DNA from: Arcobacter sp. F155
Lineage (GTDB): Bacteria; Campylobacterota; Campylobacteria; Campylobacterales; Arcobacteraceae
NCBI RefSeq assembly: GCF_004116455.1
Contig: NZ_PDJU01000011.1
Span: 1-64,000, forward strand
DNA length: 64,000 nucleotides
Direction of reading: 5' to 3'
The notes beneath the pieces were generated by a model. The model searched no databases. It was given only the letters and a program-made list of their open reading frames with translations, and had not been told where the DNA came from. Position numbers and translations under genes: made by a program. Positions 28,042 through 37,287 of this stretch are shown one piece after another. The stretch's first letter is position 1, and each line of letters opens with the position of its first letter.

Positions 28042-30357
28042 TTATCTTAATTCAATATTTAATTTTTCTTTTAATGCTTCTAAAATACTATTCATTGTAG
28101 AAGTAATATCTTCTTCTTCAAGTGTTTTTTCATCGTTTTGAAGAACAAATCTAATAGTTAAACTCTCATTTTCACCTAAGTTTTCATCATTGTAGATATC
28201 AATTAGGTTATATTGTTTAATTGTGTTGTTTTCTAAAGAGTTAATTACATCTTTAATTTTCTTAAACTCCATATCTTTTGGAACAATAAGACTTAAGTCT
28301 TTTTTAGAAGCTTGGAATTTAGAGTAGCTCTCTACTTTGATTAAGTTATTTGCAATTGCTTCAAAATCAATCTCTGCAATGAATGTATCACTTAAATCAT
28401 ATTCAGAAGCTACACTTGGATGTAATTTTGAAATAAATCCTACACTTTGACCATCTACAATTACATTTGCACTTTGGTATGGGTGAATTAAATCATTAGA
28501 AATTTTTTCCATTGGCTCTAAATCAAATTTTCCAACTGTATTTAATACTTTTTTAGAGAAAGAGAAGAAATCAATATTTTCTGGCTTACCAGAATTTGAA
28601 ATCTCTTCAAGCTCTTTTTGTCCTGAGAATACGAAAGAAACAACAGTTTTTTCTTCTCTTTTTAAGTTGAATATTTTTCCAATCTCAAAGAAGGCTGCTG
28701 ATTTAAATCCAAGTTTTGAGTTATTTGAACAAGCTTCAATAAGGTTTAATGAAATAGTTGTTCTAAATGTATCTAACTCTTTAACAATAGGATTTAATAA
28801 ATCTAAACTCTCTTGAACTGTTGGAAGAGAGTATTTTGTTAATTTTTCTCTATCTGCAAAAACATAAGTTACAGTTTCAAAGAAACCATTTTCAATAGCT
28901 TTAGCTCTCAATTTGTTTTTCTTAACTAAATCATATGAAGTTTTGTTTACTCTATTTACTTCATCAATTGCTAAAGGTTTTGCTTGAATGTTATCAATAC
29001 CAATAATTCTAACAATCTCTTCTGTAACATCTGCAATATTTTTAATATCGTGTCTGTAGTGTGGAACTTTAATAGATAAAACATCTGAAGAGTTATCTTT
29101 TACTTCAAATCCTAAACCACTTAAGATTTTATCAATATTTGCTTTTTCTACGTCTTGACCAATAATTGCATTAACTTTTTTAACACTTACATCAATAGTA
29201 GTTTTTTCTTCATAGTCAACTAGTGCTTCATTTCCATTGTAAACTTCTGCACCACTTTGAGAGATTAAAGAACAAAAAGATTTCATTCCAGTTTCAATAT
29301 CTGGTTCACTACCTCTTGAACTTCTGTAATAAACATCACCAGTCTCTTTTTTTGTTTCAAATACTTTTTTTGCTAAAAGTTCAGGGTTGATATATGAAGC
29401 TTCAATAATATACTCTTTGTCTTCACTAATTTCACAGTGTTCAACACCTACAGTACTTAACTTCTTCTCACCAATAATTACATCAAAACCTTGTTTGTCT
29501 TTTTGGATATGAATTGTTGCTAAACCTTTAATATCTTCAGCATCTTTTTTTGCATAAGCATTTAAAATAACACCAGTAGTATGAGTAATATAACTTAAAG
29601 CATCAACTAAATCATTCTCTTTAAATTTATCAATTGCCCCAACTCTTAATCTTTGTAATACTGGTAAAGTGAAGTTTTCTGAGTTAATAACTGTATAGAT
29701 ATATTTAGATTCGATTGTACTTAAACTCTCTACTTCTAAAATTTGTCCAATACCTAAATCATTGTAATTTATTTTGAATTCTTGCTCTTTAAAAGCAATA
29801 GAATAAAATGCAGATAATTCTCTAGCAACTCCATTGATACTTAGACAGTCACCTCTATTTGCAGTTAATTCAATTTCAATAATATCATCATTTAAAAGAG
29901 GGTAGTCTTTTAACTCTTTTCCAACTTCTAATTTACCAATTGATTCATCAAGTTCTAAAATTCCATCATTTAATTTAGGTAAACCTATTTCAGTAGAAGA
30001 ACAAATCATACCATTTGATTCTACACCTCTTAGTTTTGCCTTTTTAATTTTGAAACCTTCACCTAAGTTACAACCAACAACTGCAACAGGAACAAATTGT
30101 CCTGCATCTACATTTTTTGCACCACAAACAATTTGAACAGTTTCATTTCCAATATCAACTTGACAAATATTTAATTTATCAGCATCTGGGTGTTTCTCTT
30201 TTTCTAAAACTTTACCTACTACAATATTAGAAGGCATTCTTTGTTCTTCAACACTATCAACTTCTAATCCAATAGAGTTTAAAGTTTTACAAATATCTTC
30301 TGTTGATATTTTTGAAATATCAATATATTCTTGTATCCACGATCTTGTTATTATCAT
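28042..30357 (-). CDS. pheT: Phenylalanine-tRNA ligase beta subunit
   Basis: This 771-aa subunit has the expected order: an EMAP/OB tRNA-binding domain ([24 protein letters not shown], about 47-70), the B3/B4 editing domain ([21 protein letters not shown] upstream of it), a B5 DNA-binding-like domain, an inactive synthetase core ([20 protein letters not shown]), and a C-terminal FDX-ACB anticodon-binding domain ([20 protein letters not shown]). It overlaps pheS by 4 bp. Confidence 0.96.
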   Translation of the reverse strand: MIITRSWIQEYIDISKISTEDICKTLNSIGLEVDSVEEQRMPSNIVVGKVLEKEKHPDADKLNICQVDIGNETVQIVCGAKNVDAGQFVPVAVVGCNLGEGFKIKKAKLRGVESNGMICSSTEIGLPKLNDGILELDESIGKLEVGKELKDYPLLNDDIIEIELTANRGDCLSINGVARELSAFYSIAFKEQEFKINYNDLGIGQILEVESLSTIESKYIYTVINSENFTLPVLQRLRVGAIDKFKENDLVDALSYITHTTGVILNAYAKKDAEDIKGLATIHIQKDKQGFDVIIGEKKLSTVGVEHCEISEDKEYIIEASYINPELLAKKVFETKKETGDVYYRSSRGSEPDIETGMKSFCSLISQSGAEVYNGNEALVDYEEKTTIDVSVKKVNAIIGQDVEKANIDKILSGLGFEVKDNSSDVLSIKVPHYRHDIKNIADVTEEIVRIIGIDNIQAKPLAIDEVNRVNKTSYDLVKKNKLRAKAIENGFFETVTYVFADREKLTKYSLPTVQESLDLLNPIVKELDTFRTTISLNLIEACSNNSKLGFKSAAFFEIGKIFNLKREEKTVVSFVFSGQKELEEISNSGKPENIDFFSFSKKVLNTVGKFDLEPMEKISNDLIHPYQSANVIVDGQSVGFISKLHPSVASEYDLSDTFIAEIDFEAIANNLIKVESYSKFQASKKDLSLIVPKDMEFKKIKDVINSLENNTIKQYNLIDIYNDENLGENESLTIRFVLQNDEKTLEEEDITSTMNSILEALKEKLNIELR

Positions 30358-31346
30358 TTGAACTGTCCTAATAATCTTAAATCACTCTCAAATAGAGATC
30401 TTAAATCACCAATATTATGAATTAGCATTGCAAATCTTTCAACACCTAATCCAAAAGCATATCCTGATTTATTTTCGTATCCAACTGCTTTGAATACATT
30501 TTGGTCTACTACACCACATCCAAGTACTTCTAACCATCCTGTGTGAGAACATACTCTACATCCATCACCTTTACAGAATACACATGAAATATCTACTTCT
30601 GCAGATGGTTCTGTAAATGGGAAGAATGATGGTCTAAATCTAACATCAACGTCACCAAACATATGATGTAAGAACTCTACTAATACATGTTTTAAGTTTG
30701 CAAATGAAATCTTATCTGCATCATCAACTACTAATGCTTCAATTTGGTGGAACATTGGCGTATGTGTTAAGTCAAAGTCTCTTCTAAAAACTGTACCTGG
30801 TGCAATCATTCTGATTGGAGTTTGTTGACTTAACATAGTTCTAATTTGTACAGGAGAAGTGTGTGTTCTTAATAAAGTATAATCTTTATTATAGAATGTA
30901 TCTTGCATATCTCTTGCAGGGTGATATTTAGGAAGATTTAATGCTTCAAAGTTATGGAAGTCATCTTCTACTAATGGACCTTCTTCTACTGCAAAGTTAA
31001 GGTTTTGGAAATATTGAATAATTCTATCCATTGTTAAAGAAACTGGGTGAGCTGCACCACATGTTAACTCGTTGTTGAATTTTGTTACATCAATTTTTTC
31101 TTCTTTTAATTTTGCTTCTAGTGCCTGTTGTTCTAAAATCTCTTTTTTAGCTTCAAGTGCTTCAGTGATTTCAGCTTTTTGCGTATTTAAATTTTCAGCA
31201 AAAGCTTTTTTCTCTGGTCCTGGAATATCTTTCATCTTTGCAAATTGTGCAGGGATAATACCTTTTTTACCTAAAGTTTCAATTCTTAAATTCTCTAGAA
31301 CTTCAAGTGAATCAGCATTACTAATTTTATCAAGCCATTCTTTCAC
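30354..31346 (-). CDS. pheS: Phenylalanine-tRNA ligase alpha subunit
   Basis: This 330-aa catalytic subunit has an N-terminal coiled coil (about 1-85) followed by the class II core. Motif 2 is [21 protein letters not shown] and motif 3 lies near [28 protein letters not shown] is the Phe-binding region. A CxxC-type cluster ([17 protein letters not shown]) matches the insertion seen in many bacterial PheS. It heads the pheST-aroA-ispH run. Confidence 0.97.
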   Translation of the reverse strand: MKEWLDKISNADSLEVLENLRIETLGKKGIIPAQFAKMKDIPGPEKKAFAENLNTQKAEITEALEAKKEILEQQALEAKLKEEKIDVTKFNNELTCGAAHPVSLTMDRIIQYFQNLNFAVEEGPLVEDDFHNFEALNLPKYHPARDMQDTFYNKDYTLLRTHTSPVQIRTMLSQQTPIRMIAPGTVFRRDFDLTHTPMFHQIEALVVDDADKISFANLKHVLVEFLHHMFGDVDVRFRPSFFPFTEPSAEVDISCVFCKGDGCRVCSHTGWLEVLGCGVVDQNVFKAVGYENKSGYAFGLGVERFAMLIHNIGDLRSLFESDLRLLGQFK

Positions 31347-31381
31347 TTTTATTCTCCTGTTGTTTATTTATAAAGGTTTGG

Positions 31382-31387
31382 ATTATA
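31382..31387 (-). promoter_or_regulatory. -10 box for pheS
   Basis: TATAAT on the minus strand, 36 bp before the pheS start, in the divergent gap shared with the HIT gene. Confidence 0.5.
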
Positions 31388-31411
31388 CTTTAAAATTTAT
31401 TAGAGTTTGGT

Positions 31412-31417
31412 TATAAT
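31412..31417 (+). promoter_or_regulatory. -10 box for the HIT gene
   Basis: TATAAT on the plus strand, 28 bp before the HIT start, preceded by T-rich runs. Confidence 0.5.
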
Positions 31418-31444
31418 ATTTTTTAAACTAAAAAAGGTGAATAT

Positions 31445-31777
31445 ATGTGTATTTTTTGCAAAATAGTTAAGGGTGAAATACCTAATCAAACTATCCTAGA
31501 AGACGAGAATTTTTTAGCATTTAATGATATAAATCCAGCTAGAAAAGTTCATGTTCTTATTATCCCTAAGGAGCACTATGATTCATTTGATGTAATTCCT
31601 CCAAAAATTATGGCAGGTATGACTGAGTTTATGCAAAAAGTTGCATCTAAATTAGGTATTAGAGAAAGTGGTTATAGATTAATTACAAATATTGGTGATG
31701 ATGGTGGACAAGAAGTTCATCATTTACATTTTCATATGATTGGTGGGGAGCCTGTAGGTAGGCTAGTTAGAGACTAA
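31445..31777 (+). CDS. HIT-family (HINT-like) nucleotide hydrolase
   Basis: This 110-aa histidine triad protein opens with CIFCKIVKGEIPNQTILED. The triad is HHLHFHMIGG (H93, H95, H97), with H95 the nucleophile in family members, which cleave AMP-lysine or other nucleoside phosphoramidates. It has an N-terminal CxxC (C2, C5) that may bind zinc. SD AAAAGGTG precedes the ATG. It is a lone gene between two minus-strand operons. Confidence 0.93.
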   Translation: MCIFCKIVKGEIPNQTILEDENFLAFNDINPARKVHVLIIPKEHYDSFDVIPPKIMAGMTEFMQKVASKLGIRESGYRLITNIGDDGGQEVHHLHFHMIGGEPVGRLVRD

Positions 31778-31802
31778 AAGTTGTAGTTTAACTACAACTT
31801 TT
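31776..31802. terminator. Bidirectional terminator between HIT gene and accA
   Basis: A 12-bp stem AAAAGTTGTAGT / ACTACAACTTTT with a TTA loop lies across the end of the HIT stop codon. It is located between converging genes, with A- and T-rich flanks. Confidence 0.75.
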
Positions 31803-31811
31803 AAGAAAATA

Positions 31812-32750
31812 TTATTTAGCTTCGAACTTTCCTAAGTTCATAAGTTTTTCATATTTCTTTTCGTATCTTTGAGCTGGTGTTAGTTGTTTTAATTCAGCAA
31901 GTGAAGTTAAAAAATAATCACCTAATGCTTTAATAGCGTCTTCTTTTTTTCTATGAGCACCAATAAGTGGCTCTTTAATTACATCATCAATTAAACCAAG
32001 TTCTTTTAATGACTCAGCTGTAATCTTTAATGCATTTGCTGCTGTTTCAACTTTTGCAGGGTCATTCCATAAAATTGCAGAACAACCTTCAGGAGAAATA
32101 ACTGCATAAACAGAGTATCTCATCATTGCTAATTTATCAGCAACAGAAATAGCAAGTGCACCACCTGAACCACCTTCTCCAATTACAACTGAAACAGTAG
32201 GAGTTTTTAGTTCAGAAAACTCATAAAGGTTTCTAGCAATTGCTTCAGATTGGTTTCTTTCTTCTGCACCAATTCCAGGATATGCACCCGGAGTGTCTAC
32301 AAGCATAAGAATCGGTAAGTTAAACTTTTCAGCTAATTTAGCTGCTCTTAAAGCTTTTCTATAACCTTCAGGACTTGGCATACCAAAGTTTCTTTTTAAC
32401 TTATCTTTTGTCCCTCTACCTTTTTGCTCTCCAATAACTACTACTTTTTCATTTCCAATATATCCAAGGAAACACACAATAGCATTGTCATCATCGAAGT
32501 GTCTATCACCATGAATTTCATAGTAATCTGTCATAAGACCCTTGATATAATCCATTGCATATGGTCTATCAGGGTGTCTAGCTAATTGAAGTTTTTGATA
32601 ATCACTAAGGTTTTTAAATGTCTTTTCAACCTCTTTTTCTAACTTTTTATCCAGTATTTCTACTGCATGTTCGTCATTTTTTGTTTTTGCAACTGTGATA
32701 TCTTCTTCAATTTTTTTTATTTTGTCTTCAAAATCTAAGTAAGTTGCCAA
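31812..32750 (-). CDS. accA: Acetyl-CoA carboxylase carboxyltransferase subunit alpha
   Basis: This 312-aa subunit transfers carboxyl from biotin to acetyl-CoA, making malonyl-CoA for fatty acid synthesis. Typical segments are [66 protein letters not shown] and [20 protein letters not shown]. It follows fabF by 36 bp in the acpP/fabF/accA group. Confidence 0.97.
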   Translation of the reverse strand: MATYLDFEDKIKKIEEDITVAKTKNDEHAVEILDKKLEKEVEKTFKNLSDYQKLQLARHPDRPYAMDYIKGLMTDYYEIHGDRHFDDDNAIVCFLGYIGNEKVVVIGEQKGRGTKDKLKRNFGMPSPEGYRKALRAAKLAEKFNLPILMLVDTPGAYPGIGAEERNQSEAIARNLYEFSELKTPTVSVVIGEGGSGGALAISVADKLAMMRYSVYAVISPEGCSAILWNDPAKVETAANALKITAESLKELGLIDDVIKEPLIGAHRKKEDAIKALGDYFLTSLAELKQLTPAQRYEKKYEKLMNLGKFEAK

Positions 32751-32786
32751 ATAATTTCCTTTTTGAAAAAGTGTTTAAACTCTATA

Positions 32787-34046
32787 TTACTTTTCTAGTT
32801 TTCTGAATATTACAGAACCGTTAGTTCCACCGAAACCAAAGTTATTACTCATAACAGTATTTAACTCTACTTTTCTTGCAGTATTAGGAACGTAATCTAG
32901 TTTACACTCTTCATCTTGGTTTTCAATATTAATTGTTGGAGGAATAATTCCTTCATTTAGTGCTTTGATAGTAAAAATTGCTTCAATTGCACCAGCTGCA
33001 CCTAAACAGTGACCAACTTGACCTTTTGTAGAAGTTACAGGAGGACAGTTTTCAAGTCCTTCAAATAACTCAACAATTGCTTTAGACTCATTTACATCTC
33101 CAACAGGAGTTGATGTACCGTGAGCATTGATATAGTCAATTTTAATGTCTTCACCAGTATTTGCTTTAGCCATAGCTAATGCAGCTTTCATTGATCTTAG
33201 TGGACCATCCATAACAGGAGCTGTAATGTGATTTGCATCACCTGATTCACCAAATCCAATTACTTCACAATAGATTTTAGCACCTCTTTCTTGTGCTGAT
33301 TCTAATGTTTCAAGTACAAGTGCACCAGCACCTTCTCCCATAACAAAACCATCTCTATCTTTATCAAATGGTCTTGAAGCACTTTGTGGATCATCATTTC
33401 TAGTAGATAATGCTTTCATTGCAGCAAATCCACCAATTCCAGCACCACAAATAGCACTTTCTGCACCAACAACTAATACTCTATCAGCACCATTTGTTGC
33501 AATAGTTTTAACTGCATCTGCTAAAGCGTGTGTTGAAGCTGCACAAGCTGTTACGTGAGATAATGAAGGACCTTTTAGTCCATGCTCAATTGAAATAAAT
33601 CCACCTAACATATTTACTAATGAAGAAGGAATGAAGAATGGTGAAATTCTTTTTGGTCCTCTGTTAGCACAAGTTACTGAGTTTTTCTCAATTGTTGATA
33701 ATCCACCGATTCCTGAAGCTGAAATAACTCCAAATCTTTCAGAAATTGATTCATTAACTTTTTTATCTTCAGCACTGATGTATCCTGCATCATCCATCGC
33801 TTCATAAGCTGCTTTTATTCCTAATTGAATAAATCTATCAGCTTTTTTAACTTCTTTTTTATCCATTACAGTAGTTGGGTCAAAATCTTTAACCTCACCT
33901 GCAAATTGAACAGAATATTCACTAGCATCAAACAGTGTAATTTCATTGATTCCACATTTACCATTTACTACGGCATTGAAAGAATCCTCTACATTGTGAC
34001 CTACTGAATTAATTGTTCCTAAACCTGTTATAACAACTCTTTTCAT
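32787..34046 (-). CDS. fabF: Beta-ketoacyl-ACP synthase II
   Basis: This 419-aa condensing enzyme of fatty acid elongation has a complete Cys-His-His triad: Cys in VTACAASTHALADAV, His in NAHGTSTPVGDVNE, and His in GQVGHCLGAAGAIEA. N-terminal VVITGLGTINSVGH is typical. It lies between acpP and accA; a strong terminator separates it from acpP, so it may depend on read-through or a promoter in the 136-bp gap. Confidence 0.97.
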   Translation of the reverse strand: MKRVVITGLGTINSVGHNVEDSFNAVVNGKCGINEITLFDASEYSVQFAGEVKDFDPTTVMDKKEVKKADRFIQLGIKAAYEAMDDAGYISAEDKKVNESISERFGVISASGIGGLSTIEKNSVTCANRGPKRISPFFIPSSLVNMLGGFISIEHGLKGPSLSHVTACAASTHALADAVKTIATNGADRVLVVGAESAICGAGIGGFAAMKALSTRNDDPQSASRPFDKDRDGFVMGEGAGALVLETLESAQERGAKIYCEVIGFGESGDANHITAPVMDGPLRSMKAALAMAKANTGEDIKIDYINAHGTSTPVGDVNESKAIVELFEGLENCPPVTSTKGQVGHCLGAAGAIEAIFTIKALNEGIIPPTINIENQDEECKLDYVPNTARKVELNTVMSNNFGFGGTNGSVIFRKLEK

Positions 34047-34136
34047 TAAATATGCTCCAAAAATAAGTATTTAAATAATTCAATTCTTAAAATATTTATT
34101 AAAAATTCAACAATTAAAATAAAAAATGTTAAAAAA

Positions 34137-34159
34137 AAGCCAGTATAGAATACTGGCTT
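34137..34159 (-). terminator. Terminator between acpP and fabF
   Basis: A 10-bp stem AAGCCAGTAT / ATACTGGCTT with a 3-nt loop is followed on the minus strand by a run of T. It lies just after the acpP stop and would cap abundant acpP mRNA. Confidence 0.85.
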
Positions 34160-34182
34160 AAATTATAAGAATAGCGTATTAA

Positions 34183-34413
34183 TTACGCGTTATCTTCGAT
34201 GTATTTGATAGCATCAGCAACAGTTAAGATACCCTCTGCATCTTCGTCTGGAATCTCGATATCGAACTTCTCTTCTAACGCCATAACTAATTCAACAACG
34301 TCTAATGAGTCAGCACCTAAATCTTCAATAAATTTAGACTCTTCTTTAACTTCTGCAGGATCACAATCTAGTTGCTCAACTACTACTTCTTTTACATCAT
34401 CAAATAATGCCAT
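34183..34413 (-). CDS. acpP: Acyl carrier protein
   Basis: This 76-aa acidic ACP carries the phosphopantetheine attachment motif [11 protein letters not shown], with Ser36. I use ATG 34413 ([10 protein letters not shown]), preceded by AAAAGGAAAAG; a longer in-frame start at 34443 would add ten non-conserved residues. It shuttles acyl chains for FabF, FabG and PlsX/PlsY-type enzymes. Confidence 0.96.
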   Translation of the reverse strand: MALFDDVKEVVVEQLDCDPAEVKEESKFIEDLGADSLDVVELVMALEEKFDIEIPDEDAEGILTVADAIKYIEDNA

Positions 34414-34475
34414 ATTCTTTTCCTTTTTTAAAATTATCGCCAAATTATACCATAAAAAGATTTAATAAATCTTTT

Positions 34476-35219
34476 TTAAACGTATAATCCACCATTTACT
34501 TTTAGTATTTCACCTGTAATATACGATGAATGATCACTCAATAAAAATGCTACTGCATCTGCAATTTCTTTTGGTTGTCCAAATCTACTTAGAGGGATAT
34601 TTCTCTCATATTCAGCTTTAACTTCATCTTTTAATTCATCAGTCATATCTGTTTGAATAAAACCTGGAGTTACTGCATTATATCTAATACCTCTAGCTGC
34701 AGCTTCTTTTGCAAATGATTTAGTCATTGCATTTAATCCACCTTTAGAAGCAGAATAATTTGTCTGACCTGGGTTACCCATTTCTCCAACAATTGAAGAG
34801 ATGTTTACAATAGAACCAAACTTCTTTTTACCCATAGCTTTTAAAGCACCTTTACATCCAATAAATGCAGATGTTAAGTTTGCTGCAATAACATCGTTGA
34901 AATCTTCAACAGACATTCTTAGTGCTAATTTATCTCTTGTAATACCAGCATTATTAACTAAGTATGAAAGTTGTCCATCTGCATCTACAATTGTTTTAAT
35001 TGCAGCAGTGAATTCATCTTCTTTAGTTACGTCAGCTTTAACTATTGCAGCTTTTCCACCAGCAGCTTCAATCTCTTCTTTGATTTTTTCAGCAGCTTCC
35101 GCTCCACTTCTATAGTTAATCCAAACTTTTAAACCAAAACTAGCAAGAGTTTTTGCAATCTCTGCACCAATTCCTCTACTAGCACCTGTTACTAATACAT
35201 TAGAACCTGTAAAATTCAT
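34476..35219 (-). CDS. fabG: 3-oxoacyl-ACP reductase
   Basis: This 247-aa short-chain dehydrogenase performs the NADPH-dependent reduction step of fatty acid synthesis. Motifs: VTGASRGIGAEIAK (cofactor), LVNNAGITRDKL, INISSIVGEMGNPGQTNYSASKGG (Ser...YxxxK catalytic set) and C-terminal ITGEILKVNGGLYV. It is 32 bp upstream of acpP's gene region on the same strand. Its leader contains a perfect palindrome (35281-35298). Confidence 0.95.
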   Translation of the reverse strand: MNFTGSNVLVTGASRGIGAEIAKTLASFGLKVWINYRSGAEAAEKIKEEIEAAGGKAAIVKADVTKEDEFTAAIKTIVDADGQLSYLVNNAGITRDKLALRMSVEDFNDVIAANLTSAFIGCKGALKAMGKKKFGSIVNISSIVGEMGNPGQTNYSASKGGLNAMTKSFAKEAAARGIRYNAVTPGFIQTDMTDELKDEVKAEYERNIPLSRFGQPKEIADAVAFLLSDHSSYITGEILKVNGGLYV

Positions 35220-35280
35220 AAATTAAATCCTTAAAATAGTTTCCAATTAAAAGAAAACCTTTTATTTTTGACTTCTAAAG

Positions 35281-35298
35281 AGAACAACAAGTTGTTCT
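35281..35298. promoter_or_regulatory. Palindrome in fabG leader / queE 3' region
   Basis: AGAACAAC-AA-GTTGTTCT lies between queE and fabG, about 15 bp downstream of a minus-strand TATAAT (35314-35319). It could be the queE terminator, although its T tail is weak, or an operator or hairpin near the start of the fabG transcript. Confidence 0.5.
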
Positions 35299-35313
35299 TT
35301 ATATTAAAGACAG

Positions 35314-35319
35314 ATTATA
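35314..35319 (-). promoter_or_regulatory. -10 box possibly serving fabG
   Basis: TATAAT on the minus strand within the 111-bp queE-fabG gap. No other better-placed box was seen for fabG. Confidence 0.4.
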
Positions 35320-35330
35320 TCTAAAATATT

Positions 35331-36086
35331 TTAAACACCTCTTTTATTGTCCCAAACTCTTATATGAAGTCTATCGCAATACTTATATCCATTTTCAATT
35401 GAGAGGTTAATAACGGCCTCACTATTTTCATTTATTTGTTTTGCTGTATCTCCCATTGGCATTAAGTATACATCTACTTTTGGTAGTTGAGCTGTTAGCT
35501 CTTTTATCTCTTTGCTAGCTTGTTCTTTAAAGTCTTCATCAATAACAAATTTTAAGTAAGAACCATCTGTTTCATTGATGATTTTTGTTAGTGTATTTAT
35601 ATTAATTCTTTTCTTTAAAGGTTCTAAAGAGTTTGATAGTTTTACACTCATAGAAAATAGTATTTGTTTCTGATAAGTTTCAGTTAAATCTATATTTAAT
35701 GAGCCATTAGTTTCAATAGTTACTTTATAATTATTCTCTACATAATGCTTTAATAAGTTTTGAAACTCTTCATTTTTCCAATATAGAAGAGGTTCTCCAC
35801 CAGTAATAACAATATCAATTTTGTAGTTAGGTTCAAGTTGTAAAACATCTTTGATTACATCTTCTGCAGTCATCTTTTGCCATTGGTCTTTAAATGCCAT
35901 ATCTACAGCATAATATGAATCACATGAGCATTTTTTAATGCCACTTGGCGTTTCATACTCTACGCTGAAACCTTCACATCTAAAGTTACACTTCCCAAGT
36001 CTTATAAAAATAGAAGGAGTACCAACTAGTTTTCCTTCTCCTTGAATTGTAGGACCAAAGATTTCATTAACTTCAAGCAAAGACAT
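35331..36086 (-). CDS. queE: 7-carboxy-7-deazaguanine synthase (QueE, radical SAM)
   Basis: This 251-aa protein opens EVNEIFGPTIQGEGKLVGTPSIFIR, the QueE signature. Cys residues in the radical-SAM region are C33, C37, C53 and C55 (CNFRC then KKCSCDSYYAV), not the plain CxxxCxxC; QueE enzymes are known to vary here. ITGGEPLLYW and VTIETNGS follow as in the family. It makes CDG from carboxytetrahydropterin for preQ0/queuosine. I use ATG 36086; a TTG at 36113 is possible. It overlaps queD by 14 bp. Confidence 0.9.
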   Translation of the reverse strand: MSLLEVNEIFGPTIQGEGKLVGTPSIFIRLGKCNFRCEGFSVEYETPSGIKKCSCDSYYAVDMAFKDQWQKMTAEDVIKDVLQLEPNYKIDIVITGGEPLLYWKNEEFQNLLKHYVENNYKVTIETNGSLNIDLTETYQKQILFSMSVKLSNSLEPLKKRININTLTKIINETDGSYLKFVIDEDFKEQASKEIKELTAQLPKVDVYLMPMGDTAKQINENSEAVINLSIENGYKYCDRLHIRVWDNKRGV

Positions 36087-36606
36087 GACTTTTGCTTTTT
36101 GGAGTTTCTGCAAACTCTACACTTGAAACTTTAACTCCAAGTTTTTGCATTTTTTTGCTTGCTATTTCTAAAAACCAAGCTGATAGATTTTCACTTGTAG
36201 GTACAAAGTCAACTATTACATATCCTTCATACATCTCTTTTATATGACTCTGCTCATCTTTAATTTTATCTATATTAGGAATATAATAACCCTCTTCAAA
36301 ATGAATTAAATCCTCTTTTTTTATGTGAGGAAGTAAAGTAGGGTATAGTGGGTCATTTATATCAAGAATAAATTTATGGTCTAATACATCATCTAAAAAC
36401 TGTTTAAACCAGTTTAAGTGTTTAAAGTCTGTAACCATTCCATCTTTTAATTTTTGAGCTTCTAAAAAAATCACAATTTTACCTTGATGTCCATGCAGGT
36501 GTCTACACTTTAAACATGGATCTAGTGAATATTCACTATTTAAAGTTTGAGACCAAACTCTATGTCCATAACAAAAATCAAATGATTTTGAAATTTTCCA
36601 CGTCAA
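36073..36606 (-). CDS. queD: 6-carboxytetrahydropterin synthase
   Basis: This 177-aa QueD-type protein has zinc-site His in DFCYGHRVW and CRHLHGHQGKIVIFLEA, with a catalytic Cys nearby (CLKCRHLHGH). MVTDFKHLNWFKQFLDDVLDHKFIL matches the 6-PTPS family. It is longer than E. coli QueD (about 120 aa) because of an insertion around HIKKEDLIHFEEGYYI, a form seen in Campylobacterota. It lies between queC and queE with overlap or a 3-bp gap, so the three genes form one unit. Confidence 0.9.
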   Translation of the reverse strand: MTWKISKSFDFCYGHRVWSQTLNSEYSLDPCLKCRHLHGHQGKIVIFLEAQKLKDGMVTDFKHLNWFKQFLDDVLDHKFILDINDPLYPTLLPHIKKEDLIHFEEGYYIPNIDKIKDEQSHIKEMYEGYVIVDFVPTSENLSAWFLEIASKKMQKLGVKVSSVEFAETPKSKSHVFA

Positions 36607-36609
36607 AAT

Positions 36610-37287
36610 TTATCCCTTGTATTTTATTGGGTCAGTTGAGTTGGCTTTTTTAAACCCATTTAGCCTTAGTCTACAAGAATCACATATACCACAAGCAGCT
36701 TCTTCTTCCTTGTAGCATGACCAAGTATGTTTTAATGGAACATCTAACTCTATAGATTTCTTTACTATTTCATCTTTCATTAAATGAACTAATGGAGTTT
36801 TTATCTCTATTTTTGTTGACTCTTTTGTTCCTTGGTTAATTGCATTAGTCATTTTATAGATAAAGTCATCAGTACAATCTGGATAACCAGAACTATCTTC
36901 TTCAACAACTCCAATGTATAATGCACTTGCTTCTTCTTTTTCTGCAATTGCACTTGCAATAGAAAGGAAAATTCCATTTCTAAAAGGTACATAAGTTACA
37001 GGAACACCATCTTCAACTCCACTTGTTGGAACATCTATGCTATTATCTGTAAGAGCACTAGCACCGATTTGTGTGAAGAAAGGAATATCAATTTCATATT
37101 TTTCTTTAATTTGTAAATCTTCACAAATATCTCTAAAGGCTTGAAGCTCTCTTTTTTCTGTTCTTTGTCCATAGTTAAAATGAACTGCAATAATCTCGTA
37201 ACCATCATTTTTTGCTATATATGAAGCTAAAGTAGAGTCCATTCCTCCACTTAAAATACAAACTGCTTTTTTTGATGTACTACTCAT
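36610..37287 (-). CDS. queC: 7-cyano-7-deazaguanine synthase
   Basis: This 225-aa ATP-dependent enzyme converts CDG to preQ0. The PP-loop is ILSGGMDSTLASYIA, NYGQRTEKRELQAF follows, and the C-terminal zinc-binding Cys set is CYKEEEAACGICDSCRLRLNGF. It overlaps moeA upstream by 8 bp and is followed after 3 bp by queD. Confidence 0.96.
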   Translation of the reverse strand: MSSTSKKAVCILSGGMDSTLASYIAKNDGYEIIAVHFNYGQRTEKRELQAFRDICEDLQIKEKYEIDIPFFTQIGASALTDNSIDVPTSGVEDGVPVTYVPFRNGIFLSIASAIAEKEEASALYIGVVEEDSSGYPDCTDDFIYKMTNAINQGTKESTKIEIKTPLVHLMKDEIVKKSIELDVPLKHTWSCYKEEEAACGICDSCRLRLNGFKKANSTDPIKYKG

